NCBI GenBank assembly: GCA_020434465.1
Contig: JAGRAS010000001.1
Span: forward strand, 1 to 20,736
Length of the DNA stretch: 20,736 bases
Origin: Bdellovibrionales bacterium
Lineage (GTDB): Bacteria; Bdellovibrionota; UBA2361; JAGRAS01
Reading direction: 5' to 3'
Positions 14,151 to 20,736 of the stretch are shown here, piece after piece. The translations under genes and the position numbers were made by a program. The notes below the pieces were generated by a model that saw only the letters and a list, made by a program, of their open reading frames with translations, ran no database searches and was not told where the DNA came from. Numbering within the stretch: position 1 is the first letter of the stretch; each line of letters begins with the position of its first letter.

Positions 14151-15371
14151 TTGAAAAGAAGACCTAGAGAATCAGATAAGTTAGCGATCCCTGACAAGAA
14201 AAGTCTTTCACCGGTCACAGAAGGTGATATTGGGATAGTTTTATCAGGCGGTGGAGCTAGAGCGGCGTACCAGGTTGGTGCTTTAAAAGCACTAATTCCA
14301 TATTTAAAAAAAGAATCAAATCCTATTGGGGTAATTGTTGGTAGTAGTATAGGCGCTATAAACGGTTTGCTTGTTAGTGCTTGCCTTGATCAAGGGATCG
14401 ATTATGCAGTTTCTATAATTGAAGATCTTTGGAGAGAAAGAAACTTTCGTAATACTTTTTCTGGCTCTCCCTCACGTGCATTCTTTAGAGCCATTAAGCT
14501 TGCAGTTATTCAGTATATGGCTCCTGGGCCAGACCCAACTTCAGATGCAGTTTTTGATCCATCACCGTTAATGCAAAAAGTAGATTCAGTTTTAAGAAGT
14601 CACGGAGGCCTTAGCCCAGAAAATCGCCATCCAAAACTTAAATCTGTTGCAGTGATGACTACCAAAGAAGGTATCAAAGAGCGCAAACCTCTTCTTTTCT
14701 TAAGTTCACATACTGACATCGATAATGAATTACTTAAAGGTGCTTCATTTGAAGTTTACAGAGTTGACGAGCTGCATGCTGTACATGGCTTTGCGTCTGC
14801 TGCTTTACCGTCGGTTTTACCTCCAGTTGAGATAGATACAGATGATGGAAAGATCAGGCTAGTTGATGGAGGGATAGCTCAAAATGTCCCTGTTGATCCA
14901 TGCGTTAGATTGGGCGCAAGTCGGGTGATTCTTGTAGATGTTTCAGGAAGAGACTGGTGGTTAGATCGTTATAATGAATCGCATGACACTAGACCATCTT
15001 GGGAAATTCCTGCTGGATATGAAACTTTTTGTATCAGACCTCCAGATACCTTTGTTATTAGATGTCAAAAACCCCTTGGGCCAGTTCTTAAAGAAGCGGT
15101 TTCTGGTTCAACAAGAAAATTTATCGCTGCTGTTGGCCCAACTTGGCCTGTTTTTAGTTTGTTGAAAAACAAACTTGGTGAAGATGTAGCATATGAAACC
15201 ATGACATATGTCGCTCTCGATCAAGATTACTTAAGACTATTAATTGAACAAGGTTATAACGAAACAATTCAACTATTAAGAAACAAGAAAGAACCTGCAT
15301 TTCATCAGCATAAAACCATGGAAGAAGTTGTTGAAGCTGTTTCACAGCCCTTAGAGCCACAAAAGAGTTAA
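14151..15371 (+). CDS. Patatin-like phospholipase
   Basis: The 406-residue protein is a serine acyl hydrolase. The catalytic dyad and oxyanion hole are visible: LSGGGARAAYQVGAL (32-45) gives the glycine-rich loop, S66 in GSSIG (64-68) is the nucleophile, and D239 in the DGG motif of RLVDGGIAQNVPV (236-248) is the partner acid. The region VHGFASAALPSVLPPVEI is typical of the family. A basic, unstructured N-terminus of about 25 residues (KRRPRESDK) precedes it. The C-terminus from about 310 has no recognised domain. No signal peptide or membrane span is seen, so it acts in the cytoplasm or at the inner membrane. It begins with TTG, supported by AGGA (14140-14143); the nearby ATG at 14132 is out of frame. 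Its stop overlaps that of the next, convergent gene. Confidence 0.9.
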   Translation: MKRRPRESDKLAIPDKKSLSPVTEGDIGIVLSGGGARAAYQVGALKALIPYLKKESNPIGVIVGSSIGAINGLLVSACLDQGIDYAVSIIEDLWRERNFRNTFSGSPSRAFFRAIKLAVIQYMAPGPDPTSDAVFDPSPLMQKVDSVLRSHGGLSPENRHPKLKSVAVMTTKEGIKERKPLLFLSSHTDIDNELLKGASFEVYRVDELHAVHGFASAALPSVLPPVEIDTDDGKIRLVDGGIAQNVPVDPCVRLGASRVILVDVSGRDWWLDRYNESHDTRPSWEIPAGYETFCIRPPDTFVIRCQKPLGPVLKEAVSGSTRKFIAAVGPTWPVFSLLKNKLGEDVAYETMTYVALDQDYLRLLIEQGYNETIQLLRNKKEPAFHQHKTMEEVVEAVSQPLEPQKS

Positions 15372-16054
15372 GTACCAGCTAAGACATTTGTTGAATTCTC
15401 ATTTACTGCTCTGACTCTAGCAGCCTTGGCTTTTTGAGGACACTTTGCCCTCACATCTTGAAATTCTGATGCTAATAAAGCTAATTCTTCAGCCCCGTTT
15501 TTGGCTTTTAAAACTGATTTCCAAGAAATAGGAAGTTTTTCCAATAAACTTTCAGATTCTGATAATAAATATGAATTGGCGTCAGGAGATAAAACTATCA
15601 TTACCGGACATCTTATTCTTTGTAAAAAAGGTTTACCATCAAATGCATTTGAATTGGATCTTAATGGCAATCCAAGAGGGAGCTTGTTTTCTAACCAATC
15701 AATAATTTTTGTAACCCTACCAGGGTGAGGGCGAGTTTCTGCGTCAACTAGAATTAATGAACGAATTTTCTTTTGGTTTAATAAAGTGAAATGCTGTGCG
15801 ATTGTGCTAGCAGAACCAAAAGCTACAATTGAAGTTTGTTTAACACTTTCTGCGTCTAAACACTTTTCAACCTCGCCAGTAAGCAGTTCCCAGTTATTTT
15901 CATTAACTGTATTGATTTCAATTCGTAAAACTTTGCTTTTCAGTGCCAAAACATCTGTAACTTGATGTGAAAATTCAACGTAGCGTCCTGCTTCATGCAA
16001 AATAATAAAGCTTCTGCCAGTACCTTTGTTTTCAATAACCCTAACTGAATGCAT
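15368..16054 (-). CDS. Alpha/beta-hydrolase-like protein lacking the usual nucleophile
   Basis: The 228-residue product has the outline of an alpha/beta-hydrolase: FIILHEAGRYVEFSHQ at the oxyanion strand, VAFGSASTIAQHF where the nucleophile elbow should be, LILVDAETRP after it, and CPVMIVLSPDANSYLL before the acid position. In active members the elbow reads like V-G-H-S-M-G-G-x-I-A-Q. Lining up on the shared I-A-Q puts glycine at the serine position, so it is probably inactive or uses another residue. A Lys/Arg-rich tail (KCPQKAKAARVRA) follows. No lid domain is evident. The ATG has no Shine-Dalgarno. A candidate promoter (TTGATC-N17-TATTTT) lies upstream on the minus strand. It shares its stop bases TTAA (15368-15371) with the patatin gene, convergent to it. 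The fold call is moderate. Confidence 0.65.
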   Translation of the reverse strand: MHSVRVIENKGTGRSFIILHEAGRYVEFSHQVTDVLALKSKVLRIEINTVNENNWELLTGEVEKCLDAESVKQTSIVAFGSASTIAQHFTLLNQKKIRSLILVDAETRPHPGRVTKIIDWLENKLPLGLPLRSNSNAFDGKPFLQRIRCPVMIVLSPDANSYLLSESESLLEKLPISWKSVLKAKNGAEELALLASEFQDVRAKCPQKAKAARVRAVNENSTNVLAGT

Positions 16055-16156
16055 AAATTAAATCTTAGTCAAATTTTAATAATACTTTTTTTTAGCCTAA
16101 AAATAAGCTTTCATAGAAATTTGATCAATAAATGCTTTTATGCAAGTCTTACATAG

Positions 16157-16186
16157 TAACACTTTTACCAGTGTACGCTTTTTTTT
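16157..16186 (+). terminator. Terminator-like hairpin and T-run just upstream of the Cys-rich gene
   Basis: ACACT (16159-16163), loop TTTACC, AGTGT (16170-16174), with an outer GT/AC pair across one bulged A, followed by GC and eight T (16179-16186). The T-run ends only 24 bp before the ATG at 16211. This looks like an intrinsic terminator or attenuator for transcripts entering from the left. A promoter for the Cys-rich gene would have to lie in or before it. Confidence 0.45.
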
Positions 16187-16210
16187 AAAGATTAACCAGA
16201 AACGAGAAAA

Positions 16211-16552
16211 ATGGTATCAGGATTAGGAAAACCAGGGCCCTTTCCAGTGATTGAAAACGACGGATCGGGTTTGGTAGATTCACCTATCGCCCCCCCAAGA
16301 AGAGACTATTCCTGCTGTAATTACTCAACTTGCTTGGAACTAGCATGTGCACTTAACTGGGATAGCTTTACATGTCGAGGATGCAGTAAAGACGTAGATC
16401 CTGCCCTTGTGTGGCAAGCCCAAGCTAAGAAACTTAGAGATGAAGTTGCAAGAACTTTATGTGATAAAATGCCAAAAATTGAATGTCATGAATCAAACAT
16501 TAATAATGGTTTAGTGCCAAATCTAGAGAACTTAAAAATTCGTAAATTATAA
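16211..16552 (+). CDS. Small Cys-rich protein, probably metal-binding
   Basis: The 113-residue protein has ten Cys or Cys-paired positions worth noting: C35, C36, C41, C46, C55, C58, C84 and C92, with W50 and F53. The pattern C-x4-C then W-x2-F-x-C-x2-C resembles a small zinc-binding or iron-sulfur motif. The N-terminal 30 residues are Gly/Pro-rich (GKPGPFPV, APPRRD) and may be disordered. The C-terminus from about 68 is a Lys/Glu helix. I have seen similar C-x4-C / W-x2-[FW]-x-C-x2-C arrangements in uncharacterised bacterial proteins but cannot name a family. There is no signal peptide. The ribosome-binding site is weak (GAG near 16204). Its neighbours are a degenerate hydrolase (divergent) and an unrecognised gene (convergent). 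Confidence 0.7.
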   Translation: MVSGLGKPGPFPVIENDGSGLVDSPIAPPRRDYSCCNYSTCLELACALNWDSFTCRGCSKDVDPALVWQAQAKKLRDEVARTLCDKMPKIECHESNINNGLVPNLENLKIRKL

Positions 16553-16555
16553 AAA

Positions 16556-16593
16556 TTTTAATTCGGCATTTTCAATTTCTAAAGTCGAATTAA
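16556..16593 (-). terminator. Inverted repeat between convergent genes, likely terminator
   Basis: TTAATTCG (16558-16565) and CGAATTAA (16586-16593) are perfect complements with a 20-base loop. Read on the minus strand, the stem is followed by AAATTTTTATAA, a weak terminator for the gene at 16590-17318; its stop codon is part of the stem. GC content is low, so stability is modest. Confidence 0.35.
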
Positions 16594-17318
16594 GCAGCTT
16601 GTTGCTGTCCGTCTTCACCATTCTGGCTTAGCAAAGATTCTAGTTTTTCGTTTTCTACTGTACGCTTCGCAACTAGTTTTTTTATCTTAGTACTGAAATC
16701 TTTAATTACCTTAGTTAACTGGGATCTTAGTTCTGCCATTACCATCTCCTCACCTTTTAGAGCTAAATTAAGTTTAGCAAAGTTATGAACTGATTCAGTT
16801 GAACCAGCTCCCTGCATACTTAACTCTGTAATTCTATCAAACCACCAGGTTCTTAGGTTTTCTTTTCTAGGACGAAAAAAAACTGCAAGATTCCTTGGCT
16901 TCCTGTCTACTTCTTTAAGATCTTCTCCAACCATTAAGACCCTAGCTGGCAAGTCGCGTTGAAAAAGTACATATTCGAGAGTTCCCATTACTTTATCTGA
17001 CTCTGGATCAATCACATCTGTTTTAAACAATAGGACTCCTCTATCTTCATTATCTAAAATACGAATTCTCCAAGTTTCATAATTGCTGCCAATATAATCT
17101 AAAACATCAGGAGCTGTAGCTAAGACTTTATTAATAAGTTTGCCTTTACTCCCCTCACAAATTTCCTTGACAATAGACTTATGAATTTCTGCACCAATTT
17201 TGGTCATAGTTTCTAGGTATTCTTTTTTTGCAGACTCAAGCCGAGTACCTTCTATTGTTACTTTTTTTAAATCATCTAAAATCCCTGAAAATTCTTCAGA
17301 ACGCCCTATATGTCTCAT
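16590..17318 (-). CDS. Unrecognised soluble protein, 242 residues
   Basis: I do not recognise this protein. The start is well supported: GGGGG lies 4 bp before the ATG at 17318. The first 70 residues are charged and helical (LKKVTIEGTRLESAKKEY, KSIVKEICEGSKGK). The middle, about 80-150, has alternating hydrophobic residues suggesting a beta-rich core (WRIRILDNEDRGVLLFKT, LEYVLFQRDLPARVLMVGED). A Trp-rich patch (RTWWFDRITELSMQG) is followed by a Lys/Glu coiled-coil-like C-terminus and a Gln-rich end (GEDGQQQAA). There is no signal peptide, membrane span or known catalytic motif. It stands alone, convergent with the Cys-rich gene and 116 bp downstream of the glycosylation operon. It is probably cytosolic and conserved in close relatives. 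Confidence 0.75.
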   Translation of the reverse strand: MRHIGRSEEFSGILDDLKKVTIEGTRLESAKKEYLETMTKIGAEIHKSIVKEICEGSKGKLINKVLATAPDVLDYIGSNYETWRIRILDNEDRGVLLFKTDVIDPESDKVMGTLEYVLFQRDLPARVLMVGEDLKEVDRKPRNLAVFFRPRKENLRTWWFDRITELSMQGAGSTESVHNFAKLNLALKGEEMVMAELRSQLTKVIKDFSTKIKKLVAKRTVENEKLESLLSQNGEDGQQQAA

Positions 17319-17434
17319 AAGCCCCCAAAAATTAACCTCTCTTCTAGGATTGTAATAAAATTAGGAAGCTAACAATAAAAAAAATTGTAAAATTTTTGTA
17401 ACAAGGTACTAGTACAGATAAAAACTTATAATTA
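17319..17434 (-). promoter_or_regulatory. Spacer with a candidate promoter for the 242-residue protein gene
   Basis: On the minus strand TTGTTA (17375-17370) and TACAAT (17354-17349) are 15 bp apart, a little short of optimal. Transcription would begin about 25 bp before the ATG at 17318. The palindrome GTACTAGTAC lies near 17407-17416. No clear terminator for the upstream glycosylation operon is visible. Confidence 0.3.
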
Positions 17435-18409
17435 TTAGGCTTTTTTATCTTTAAATTTTAAATAAAGCCAAATTAATCCACCTGCAATTGCTAATACATA
17501 TGACTTAGCCCTAAGAATTAAAGCCGTACCCAGAGCCTGCTCGGGAGTAGCACCAAGGCCTGTTAAGAAAAAGAAAAATGCACCTTCTTGTAAACCTAAA
17601 CCATTTGGTGCAAGAGGAATCGCAGCAATTAAAAGAATAATTGGTAAAACAACAAACAAGTCCCAAATTGGTGGCTGCATCCAATCCACTGCTTGGGCAC
17701 ATGCAATAGTGTTGATCACAGTTACTGAGTGGAATAACAATGATAATGCAAAAGTTTTATATAAAAGTGGGCGATCTTTTTTTGCAAGGTGAAAAGCATC
17801 CTGGATTTTTTTAAAATGCTTCATCACACCTTCTATTTGTTGATATCTTAAGAAATAACTCGATACCTTGGTAGATAGACCTATAAAAGTGATAACAATT
17901 AATCCGGCAAAAGCTGCACCAACTAAAAGTTTAATTTCTAGATTTGCTTGTTTAACAAACCATATAAAACCACTTGCTAGCAAAATCATTGCTGCAAATC
18001 CAGTATATCTTTCTAAAATTGTAGCTGCAGCGGCTTCATGCTGACCAACTTTTTTGCCAACATACCAACTCCTAACAGCATCTCCCCCTAAAAACGAAGG
18101 TAAAAGCAAATTAACAAAATATCCAACTAAATAAAGATTAAAAAGCCTTAGGACTGGTATCTCACCCACTTCACTAGAAACTGTATTAGTTTTTCTATTA
18201 GGGCTTGAAAAAGAACTTAAAAACAAGCTCCACTTCAAGGCGCTAATATATACAAGAACAATCGAAATAAACATTAAGTAAGAAAATTGAAGAATAGTTA
18301 AATTTGCGAATGAATTGAAAAGTTCTTTAATATTTACAAAAGAAAACAAAGCCAGAATCAAAGCCAAAGCAATGATATTTTTTAAAATTGATTTTATTTT
18401 CGTATTCAA
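17435..18409 (-). CDS. Lysylphosphatidylglycerol-synthase-like membrane protein (UPF0104 family)
   Basis: The 324-residue protein has about eight hydrophobic segments, consistent with an integral inner-membrane protein. Family motifs are YLVGYFVNLLLPSFLGGDAVR (near 93-113), a TM-rich centre, and PNGLGLQEGAFFFFLTGLGATPEQALG (near 266-292). This family shares the membrane flippase part of MprF. Members without the synthase domain often sit in polysaccharide, glycolipid or glycoprotein loci, where they may move lipid-linked sugars. Substrate is unknown. It starts with TTG (18409-18407) with AGGA overlapping the upstream stop, 8 bp after the GT39-like gene, so it is translationally linked. It is last in the visible operon. 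Confidence 0.88.
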   Translation of the reverse strand: MNTKIKSILKNIIALALILALFSFVNIKELFNSFANLTILQFSYLMFISIVLVYISALKWSLFLSSFSSPNRKTNTVSSEVGEIPVLRLFNLYLVGYFVNLLLPSFLGGDAVRSWYVGKKVGQHEAAAATILERYTGFAAMILLASGFIWFVKQANLEIKLLVGAAFAGLIVITFIGLSTKVSSYFLRYQQIEGVMKHFKKIQDAFHLAKKDRPLLYKTFALSLLFHSVTVINTIACAQAVDWMQPPIWDLFVVLPIILLIAAIPLAPNGLGLQEGAFFFFLTGLGATPEQALGTALILRAKSYVLAIAGGLIWLYLKFKDKKA

Positions 18410-18417
18410 AAAGTTTC

Positions 18418-20370
18418 CTAATTATAAAAGTTCAATTCAGCTATACTCCAATCTAGTATTGGATGTTCACTAGTTTGAATAAAGGTAAGTGATTTAACTT
18501 TTACTGGTTTAAAATTAAAATCAAAACCTGCATTGCCTTCAAGATAATATCTAACATACCAATAATCTTTGTTGCTAAGTAGCCTTTGCTTTATACCATT
18601 TTCTAATTCAGCAGTTATCGTTAACCCACGAGGATAGTCGTGTTTCCATTCGCCAAGAAGCATACTTATTTTTTCAATAGTCTGAGGACCATTAAAAATT
18701 ACCTTAAACCACATTCCTTTTTCTTGATGCCTAGCTGTAGCCCAACGAGTATGTACATCATTATCAAAAGCAGCCTGTATAGTATCTTGGCCATCGGAAG
18801 AATTAAGCTGACTAATTACATTATCAGGTATTATGTCTAAAACTTTTGGAGCTTCTATGTTGTAAAAAATAACATATCCAGAGGCCTCTCCCTTGGAAAA
18901 ACTATAACCTAAAAGTTCTAAAGCTCTTCCAACAATCTGTTCCTGCGCAGGAACTAAAACTAAAGGCAAAAGATCACCTGACAACTGCGTCTTCTTAAGA
19001 TCATCAAGATAAGAGTAAATTCTTGTTTGGCCAGGCTCCTGAAAAACTAGAAACTTTATATTTTCAGAAGTTTCAAAAGCAAGTCTATAGCCTATCCAGT
19101 AATTAGTTCGAACCCAAGAAATCTTTTTTGTTTGTAAAAATTTAATCAAATCGCGATGGTCTTTTGATACTCTTTCTCCCTTAAAGACAAAAGGTTCTCC
19201 AGGTATTGCTCTGTCAGTGTAGTAACAGGACAGTAAGTTTAAAGCTAATAAAACCCCAAATAGACATCTAGAAAGTATTTTAAAACTACCGCCAATTGAA
19301 TTAATACCAACAGCAGTAAGCACAAAAATACCAATATATGCTGGCAGCAAATATCTTGGGGCTTCTACTAACCAGCCAAAAGAGCTAGTAACAAAAATAA
19401 TAAAAACAAAGTCTAAAAAGAACCCAAGCAAGAATAAACCTTTAGTAAAAAACTTACGTCTAACTACAAATGGGTAAAGTAAAACAAAGGAATAAACTAC
19501 ATAGGCTAAAAATGTTGCATAAGGAAAGACATCTTGAGTTTGCCAAAATCTTTTTGCTCCGAGCAAAATTGGAATCGCAGTCGAAAACAATCCTTCAATA
19601 TGATCTAATACATCATTTAAATTCGAAGAAGAAAACATTTGAAACGACACAAAGTCGTTTTGAAGATTATATCCCCAAAATAAAATCCCTCCAAAAATAA
19701 AACCAACGCTACCAAATATTATATACTCTAGTGTCTTTTTAAATTTTCTTTCAGTATCTAAAGTTAATGAGTGATACAAGAACATCAAACCAATAGGAGC
19801 AATAAAATAAACTATTTGATTATTTACCCACCAGCCAAATCCTAAAATTAACCCAATAATAACTGTTGTAGTTAATCTTGGATTTTTCTGTTTCAACCAA
19901 TAAACGGCAATCAATAAGGCTAAAGCACCTATACACATCAACTCTATGAATCCGCCTCTAGCCTTTGTACTCCATATTACTAAGGTTGATGGTGGAATTG
20001 CAGTTAATAAAGCAGCAATCCTAGCAGTTTTGCTATCTGCCACTTCACAAGTCAAACAATAAATCAATAAAAGTAAGATTAGAGAAAAAACTAAAGGAAT
20101 CATTTTTAATGAAACAACTGAGACACCAAAAATCTGAAAAGTTAAACTGACTAACCAAGGCTCAAAACTTCCCATATAGTGCTGGCCATAATAAAAAACC
20201 GGCAACTGTTTACCCTCTAAAGCATGCTTTGCCATTAAACCTACAATCGCTTCGTCAGCATCAATTGCAAAATTTGAAGCAATTAGAAAATCTAATCGTA
20301 CAAGAAAAGCGAGTATAAGAATCAAAGTAAGTAAAACAAAATCTTTATTAAAAAAACTTCTGGATTTCAT
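18418..20370 (-). CDS. GT39-like membrane glycosyltransferase with a C-terminal discoidin-like domain
   Basis: The 650-residue protein starts with a membrane anchor, then the acidic first loop DADE (37-40) typical of GT39/GT83-type enzymes using lipid-linked sugars. Around 10-13 hydrophobic segments follow to about residue 380. The soluble remainder, about 385-505, is mixed alpha/beta. The last 140 residues (from about 507) resemble a discoidin / F5-8 type C domain, with AFDNDVHTRWATARHQEKG, an FKVIFNGPQTIEKISM strand, and IAELNFYN at the very end. Such enzymes transfer sugars on the periplasmic side; the tail may bind glycan or acceptor. It overlaps the GT4 gene by four bases (ATGA, 20367-20370), so the two are coupled. 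The acceptor is unknown: protein, lipid A or another envelope glycan. Confidence 0.85.
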   Translation of the reverse strand: MKSRSFFNKDFVLLTLILILAFLVRLDFLIASNFAIDADEAIVGLMAKHALEGKQLPVFYYGQHYMGSFEPWLVSLTFQIFGVSVVSLKMIPLVFSLILLLLIYCLTCEVADSKTARIAALLTAIPPSTLVIWSTKARGGFIELMCIGALALLIAVYWLKQKNPRLTTTVIIGLILGFGWWVNNQIVYFIAPIGLMFLYHSLTLDTERKFKKTLEYIIFGSVGFIFGGILFWGYNLQNDFVSFQMFSSSNLNDVLDHIEGLFSTAIPILLGAKRFWQTQDVFPYATFLAYVVYSFVLLYPFVVRRKFFTKGLFLLGFFLDFVFIIFVTSSFGWLVEAPRYLLPAYIGIFVLTAVGINSIGGSFKILSRCLFGVLLALNLLSCYYTDRAIPGEPFVFKGERVSKDHRDLIKFLQTKKISWVRTNYWIGYRLAFETSENIKFLVFQEPGQTRIYSYLDDLKKTQLSGDLLPLVLVPAQEQIVGRALELLGYSFSKGEASGYVIFYNIEAPKVLDIIPDNVISQLNSSDGQDTIQAAFDNDVHTRWATARHQEKGMWFKVIFNGPQTIEKISMLLGEWKHDYPRGLTITAELENGIKQRLLSNKDYWYVRYYLEGNAGFDFNFKPVKVKSLTFIQTSEHPILDWSIAELNFYN

Positions 20371-20736
20371 TTATAACCATTTAAAAATTTTTCATATGCT
20401 TGTGTAGTTAAGCTTCCTGTTTCTTCCCAGGTGTATTTTTTAGCTTGTCTAACCCCGTCTTCTGACATTTTTTTTCTTAAATCAGTATTACTAAGTATTT
20501 CATATAACTTTTCACCGGCGGAGTTAAAATCTTGGGGATCAAAAAAACTTGCGGCTGAACCCAATACTTCAGGTAATGAAGATGTATTACTACTAAGCAC
20601 TGGGGCTCCAGCAGCCATTGCCTCAAGTGGAGGCAAGCCAAATCCTTCATACAAGCTAGGAAAGAAAAAAATGCTGCATGTGTTCAATAAAATTTTTAAG
20701 TCATCATCAGGAACAAAGCCTATCAGCAATACGTTC
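20367..20736 (-). CDS. GT4-type glycosyltransferase, C-terminal part (cut by the window edge)
   Basis: An open frame enters from the right edge with residues NVLLIGFVPDDDLK and runs to the stop at 20369-20367, so only about the last 122 residues are visible. It matches the end of GT-B family 4 enzymes: FFPSLYEGFGLPPLEAMAAGAPV holds the E-x7-E motif (EGFGLPPLE) that binds the sugar nucleotide, and SNTSSLPEVLGSAA follows. Family members transfer a sugar from a nucleotide donor to a growing glycan on the cytoplasmic side. The TTG near 20729 is not a start. The frame continues beyond the window. Confidence 0.9.
   Translation of the reverse strand, partial: NVLLIGFVPDDDLKILLNTCSIFFFPSLYEGFGLPPLEAMAAGAPVLSSNTSSLPEVLGSAASFFDPQDFNSAGEKLYEILSNTDLRKKMSEDGVRQAKKYTWEETGSLTTQAYEKFLNGYK

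Noticed and set aside
1..20736. Mobile element, prophage, CRISPR or tRNA
   Set aside because: I found no transposase, integrase, regularly spaced repeats or tRNA-like fold; repeats seen are short and local.

Overview
The window is AT-rich DNA from a Gram-negative bacterium. Two preproteins carry Sec-type signal peptides. Ribosomal protein S1 has six S1 domains and lies just downstream of cytidylate kinase, the order usual in Proteobacteria and related deltaproteobacteria-like phyla. Several genes begin with TTG or GTG. I cannot name the species; a delta-like or related marine or soil lineage is a guess. I found no tRNA, rRNA, CRISPR array, insertion sequence or phage gene. The region looks chromosomal: housekeeping genes mixed with many signalling genes.

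Layout. 1-630 (-): start of mutS, cut by the left edge. 765-1169 (+): lone CheY-like receiver. 1320-4867 (-): two-gene unit for exported proteins, a von Willebrand A protein with seven C-terminal repeats followed by a branched-chain-amino-acid-type periplasmic binding protein. 5098-5475 (-): group II truncated haemoglobin, divergent from a 58-residue DUF5710-type protein (5586-5762, +). 5759-9224 (-): compact signalling operon of receiver-histidine kinase, CheY-like receiver and CheA-like kinase. 9587-11306 (+): small helical protein, FliA/WhiG-like sigma factor with a degenerate middle, and a receiver with an altered switch residue. 11501-14051 (-): cmk-rpsA. 14151-15371 (+): patatin-like phospholipase, convergent with a degenerate alpha/beta-hydrolase (15368-16054, -). 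16211-16552 (+): Cys-rich, probably metal-binding protein. 16590-17318 (-): unrecognised protein. 17435-20736 (-): envelope glycosylation operon of GT4 glycosyltransferase (cut by the right edge), GT39-like membrane glycosyltransferase with a discoidin-like tail, and UPF0104/LPG-synthase-like membrane protein.

How the parts may work together. The kinase operon has two phosphodonor modules (HisKA and HPt/CheA) and two receivers but no output domain, CheW or chemoreceptor. Its output must therefore pass to proteins elsewhere or to the stand-alone receivers nearby. The divergent cluster holding the sigma factor shares an intergenic region rich in palindromes with this operon, so a link from phosphorelay to alternative sigma factor is plausible but unproven. 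The vWA/binding-protein pair suggests a periplasmic assembly, not a transporter, because no permease or ATPase is present.
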